The notes beneath the pieces are model-generated. The model ran no database searches, was not told the origin of the DNA, and saw only the letters and a program-made list of their open reading frames with translations. Of a DNA stretch of 55,980 bases, positions 54,011-55,980 are shown piece by piece. This DNA is from Hyphomicrobium sp. Lineage in GTDB: Bacteria; Pseudomonadota; Alphaproteobacteria; Rhizobiales; Hyphomicrobiaceae. Within the stretch, counting starts at the first letter, position 1. Each line of letters starts with the position of its first letter. Location: positions 1 through 55,980 of the forward strand of contig PERT01000017.1 of the NCBI GenBank assembly GCA_002928955.1. Reading direction: 5' to 3'. The position numbers were made by a program, and so were the translations under genes.

Positions 54011-55399
54011 TCAGTCGCGCCGCTGTGCGGTTTTCTGCAGCTCGGTCGCCGCCCGCTCGAGTTTTCGCTCGAAGTTCGCGCGTGGCCATGACAGCCGCAC
54101 GATGGCGCCGCTGAGCGGTGGCGTCCGGTTTTCGAGATGGACGCTTGCTCCCGATCGTTCCAGTAGCGTCTTGGCGATAAAGAAGCCAAGTCCTAGTCCG
54201 CTTGCGTCGCCACCCCGCTTGGATCGTCGGGGGCGGGTCGTCACATAAGGCTCGCCCAGCGTGTCCATGACCTCGGCCGGAAACCCCGGACCGTCGTCGG
54301 CAATCGTCACAACCACGTCATGTGCACTCCAGACGGCACCGACCTCGACCCTCGAAGCGGCAAAATCGACGGCATTCTCGATGATGTTGCCGATACCGTA
54401 GATTACGCCCGGCCGGCGGTTGCCGACCGGCTCGCGGGCGGCAGGGGGCGGCAGACCTTCGGCTGCACGCGCGGCAATAGCAACAGTCGCGCGGCCATGC
54501 CGGTACGGACCAGCCGCCTCGTCCATCATCTCGCGAACCGACAGACTGGCATGCAGCGGGTCTTCCTCCTCACTTGAGCGACGGGTCAACTTCTGCAGGA
54601 TGTCACGGCAGCGCCGGGCCTGGGACGTGAGCAGCTCAAGGTCCTCGACATATTTGGCCTCCGGGCCGAGGTCGCGGGCGAGTTCGCTCGACACCAGTAC
54701 GATGGTCGACAACGGTGTGCCGAGTTCGTGAGCGGCGGCGGCTGCGAGTCCATCGAGCGCATGCAGCTTCTGCTCCCGGGCCAAGACGAGCTCGGTGGCC
54801 GCGAGCGCGGCCGACATCTGGCGTCCCTCTTGGGACAAGCGCCGCGCATAAAGCGCAAGGAAAATCATGCACGAAACGATCGCCGCCAGAATCCCGGCCT
54901 TGTAAAGGAACGGCATGTCGAGGCGCATGCCGGGATACCAAGGTAACGGAAGGTAATGAAACACGATGACGGCCGTCACAAGAGCGGCAACAAGCCCGAG
55001 CAACACGGTATTGCGCGGCGGCAAGGTGGCGGCGGACACGGTCACAGGCGCGAGGATCAGCACTGTGAACGGGTTCTCGATGCCTCCGGTGAGATACAGC
55101 AGGACCCCGAGTTGAAGAATGTCATAGGCGAGCAGCACGGTAGCGAACTCGGCGCTCAGCCGGTGCCGCGCGGGATACTGGATCGAGAGGAAAACGTTCA
55201 GCCAGGCTGAAAGCGCGATGAAGCTCAGGCAGTAGCCGATGGGAAGCGGAAAGCCGAACCCGAAGAACACGACGTTGACGGCGAAAAGCTGTCCAAGAAC
55301 GGCCAACCACCTCAACCGGATAATGGTCTGCAGTCTGAGCCGGCTGTCGTCCTGATTGGGAAACGCGGGCTCATCGCGTGCCGAAAAAAAATGCCTCAC
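54011..55399 (-). CDS. regB: Redox sensor histidine kinase RegB/ActS/PrrB
   Basis: 462 residues. Six membrane helices, with the ubiquinone-binding motif GGIENPF (105-111). H-box AAAHELGTPLSTI carries H224, and the redox-active cysteine is C264 in RRCRDIL. The HATPase domain has NIIENAVDFA, ADDGPGF and GLGLGFFIAKTLL. All residues known for quinone and thiol redox sensing are present. It is transcribed ahead of regA on the minus strand. Confidence 0.95.
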   Translation of the reverse strand: MRHFFSARDEPAFPNQDDSRLRLQTIIRLRWLAVLGQLFAVNVVFFGFGFPLPIGYCLSFIALSAWLNVFLSIQYPARHRLSAEFATVLLAYDILQLGVLLYLTGGIENPFTVLILAPVTVSAATLPPRNTVLLGLVAALVTAVIVFHYLPLPWYPGMRLDMPFLYKAGILAAIVSCMIFLALYARRLSQEGRQMSAALAATELVLAREQKLHALDGLAAAAAHELGTPLSTIVLVSSELARDLGPEAKYVEDLELLTSQARRCRDILQKLTRRSSEEEDPLHASLSVREMMDEAAGPYRHGRATVAIAARAAEGLPPPAAREPVGNRRPGVIYGIGNIIENAVDFAASRVEVGAVWSAHDVVVTIADDGPGFPAEVMDTLGEPYVTTRPRRSKRGGDASGLGLGFFIAKTLLERSGASVHLENRTPPLSGAIVRLSWPRANFERKLERAATELQKTAQRRD

Positions 55400-55654
55400 G
55401 TCGATCAGGCTCCCTGCTGCGATAGGCGATCGGTGTCAAGTCGCGTTATCGTCCATTGCGGCAACTCGACTGAGCGTTACTTATGGCCGACCACCCGATC
55501 ATCGCCAACCCCGGGAACCCGTCGGCAATTGGGCATTCTACCCCACAGCCAGGCAGGGCGATCGCATATGTCCGGCGATCGAGCCCGCGAGGAATGATCG
55601 GCATTGCACGCCCTTCGGTTCGGCGACCAGGGCCGCCACGCGATCCCAACAGGC

Positions 55655-55732
55655 TAGTGGGGCGTCGCGCCTTAATTGACTGGTGGGTGGGGCATCGTGC
55701 GCGTCAATTAAGGCGCGTTGAACGCCACACTA
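55655..55732. repeat. Hairpin element 2
   Basis: Outer stem TAGTGGGGCG (55655-55664) with CGCCACACTA (55723-55732), 9 of 10 paired. An asymmetric internal loop (1 nt left, TTGAA right) separates it from a perfect 15-bp inner stem, CGCGCCTTAATTGAC (55666-55680) with GTCAATTAAGGCGCG (55703-55717). The terminal loop is 22 nt. Total 78 bp, with the same TAGTG...CACTA ends as element 1. Confidence 0.88.
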
Positions 55733-55747
55733 AACCATTGTTTTTGT

Positions 55748-55821
55748 TGGTGGCCTTTATGTCTCGCCTAAATCGTCGACGCGTGCGGCTGGCACAGCGA
55801 TTTAGGCGCGACAGGCCACTA
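55748..55821. repeat. Hairpin element 3
   Basis: Outer stem TGGTGGCCT (55748-55756) with AGGCCACTA (55813-55821), 8 of 9 paired. A left-arm bulge TTAT (55757-55760) separates it from the inner stem GTCTCGCCTAAATCG (55761-55775) with CGATTTAGGCGCGAC (55798-55812), 14 of 15 paired. The terminal loop is 22 nt. Total 74 bp. The 4-nt left bulge matches element 1. Confidence 0.88.
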
Positions 55822-55980
55822 GTCGTCTGCGGAATATCGGCGTTATCGGCGGCGTCCAGCTCTTGTGGCTCGGAATGGGGTTGACGTGCGATGTTGACCA
55901 AATCAATCATCCTGACGAGAGGGTGCGCAGTCAAGGCCGGTCACCTCGGAGTGTCACTTCGGAAGTGCGGTTGCCGGTGC

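Larger units (their letters stand above)
55400..55980. other. Terminal gene-free region with two hairpin elements
   Basis: About 580 bases to the end of the window without a supported gene. It would hold the regB promoter near 55400-55480. The most prominent contents are two tandem hairpin elements, 15 bp apart. The frames that open across this region have no recognisable features. A gene may continue beyond the window. Confidence 0.5.

Noticed and set aside
55655-55821. Integron attC sites
   Set aside because: The hairpins recall attC by conserved structure and variable sequence, but the closing stems lack the RYYYAAC/GTTRRRY boxes; GTTGAAC at 55717-55723 lies across the internal loop rather than in the closing stem. 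No integrase is in view.

Overview
The window looks like chromosomal DNA of a GC-rich alphaproteobacterium, most likely of the order Hyphomicrobiales (Rhizobiales). This is judged from gene content, not a computed phylogeny: a GcrA cell-cycle regulator, a CpdR-like receiver protein beside hpt and ftsEX, MmcB, a RegB/RegA redox pair, a DUF5076 protein, a PstA with a long N-terminal part, class II ribonucleotide reductase and TRAP transporters. Genes are dense on both strands and no rRNA or tRNA gene was recognised.

Layout. 1-2.3 kb: an orphan polysaccharide flippase gene bracketed by a large hairpin element and a degraded copy of it. 2.3-5.3 kb: a TorD-like chaperone, moaA and a DMT exporter. 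5.3-10.1 kb: hpt and a receiver-only regulator facing ftsE-ftsX, ydcF and plsC. 10.1-15.6 kb: nrdJ, a conserved small gene, then speD and speE separated by a tandem array of 40-bp hairpin units. 15.8-19.5 kb: an EamA transporter, a tiny secreted or membrane peptide, a PPOX flavoprotein and an Mrp-DUF971 fusion. 19.7-23.7 kb: TRAP permeases, an Asp-box beta-propeller and an overlapping MoaD-like ubiquitin-fold gene. 23.7-28.6 kb: a haem protein, a MAPEG protein, a TetR regulator, the TRAP binding protein with a translationally coupled micro-ORF, and an accessory islet with a GIY-YIG nuclease between inverted palindromic repeats plus a nuclease-like unknown. 28.7-32.1 kb: fdhD-unknown-mobA-mobB-pseudo-subtilase. 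32.2-37.7 kb: small genes, hslO, argF and argD with a terminator-like hairpin in its leader, and gcrA. 38-47.2 kb: the phosphate regulon phoR-pstSCAB-phoU-phoB and ppk2. 47.4-53.3 kb: a Tad-like protein, a pentapeptide-repeat protein, a USP-like unknown with a Lon-like protease, and mmcB. 53.3-55.4 kb: regA and regB. The last 0.6 kb has no gene but two more hairpin elements built like the one at position 2.

How it fits together. Molybdenum cofactor work is split between moaA/TorD and fdhD-mobA-mobB and points to molybdoenzymes such as formate dehydrogenase encoded elsewhere. speD and speE form the spermidine branch. The pst/pho block with ppk2 covers phosphate sensing, uptake and polyphosphate use. 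RegBA would supply redox control.

Most worth a second look: (i) a family of bulged hairpins, 74-78 bp, closed by TAGTG...CACTA, at both window ends; (ii) six tandem bulged hairpins in the speE leader; (iii) the terminator-like structure between the argD promoter and argD; (iv) the GIY-YIG gene framed by palindromes; (v) the beta-propeller/MoaD-like pair; (vi) a secreted subtilase fold without a catalytic triad in a Moco operon.
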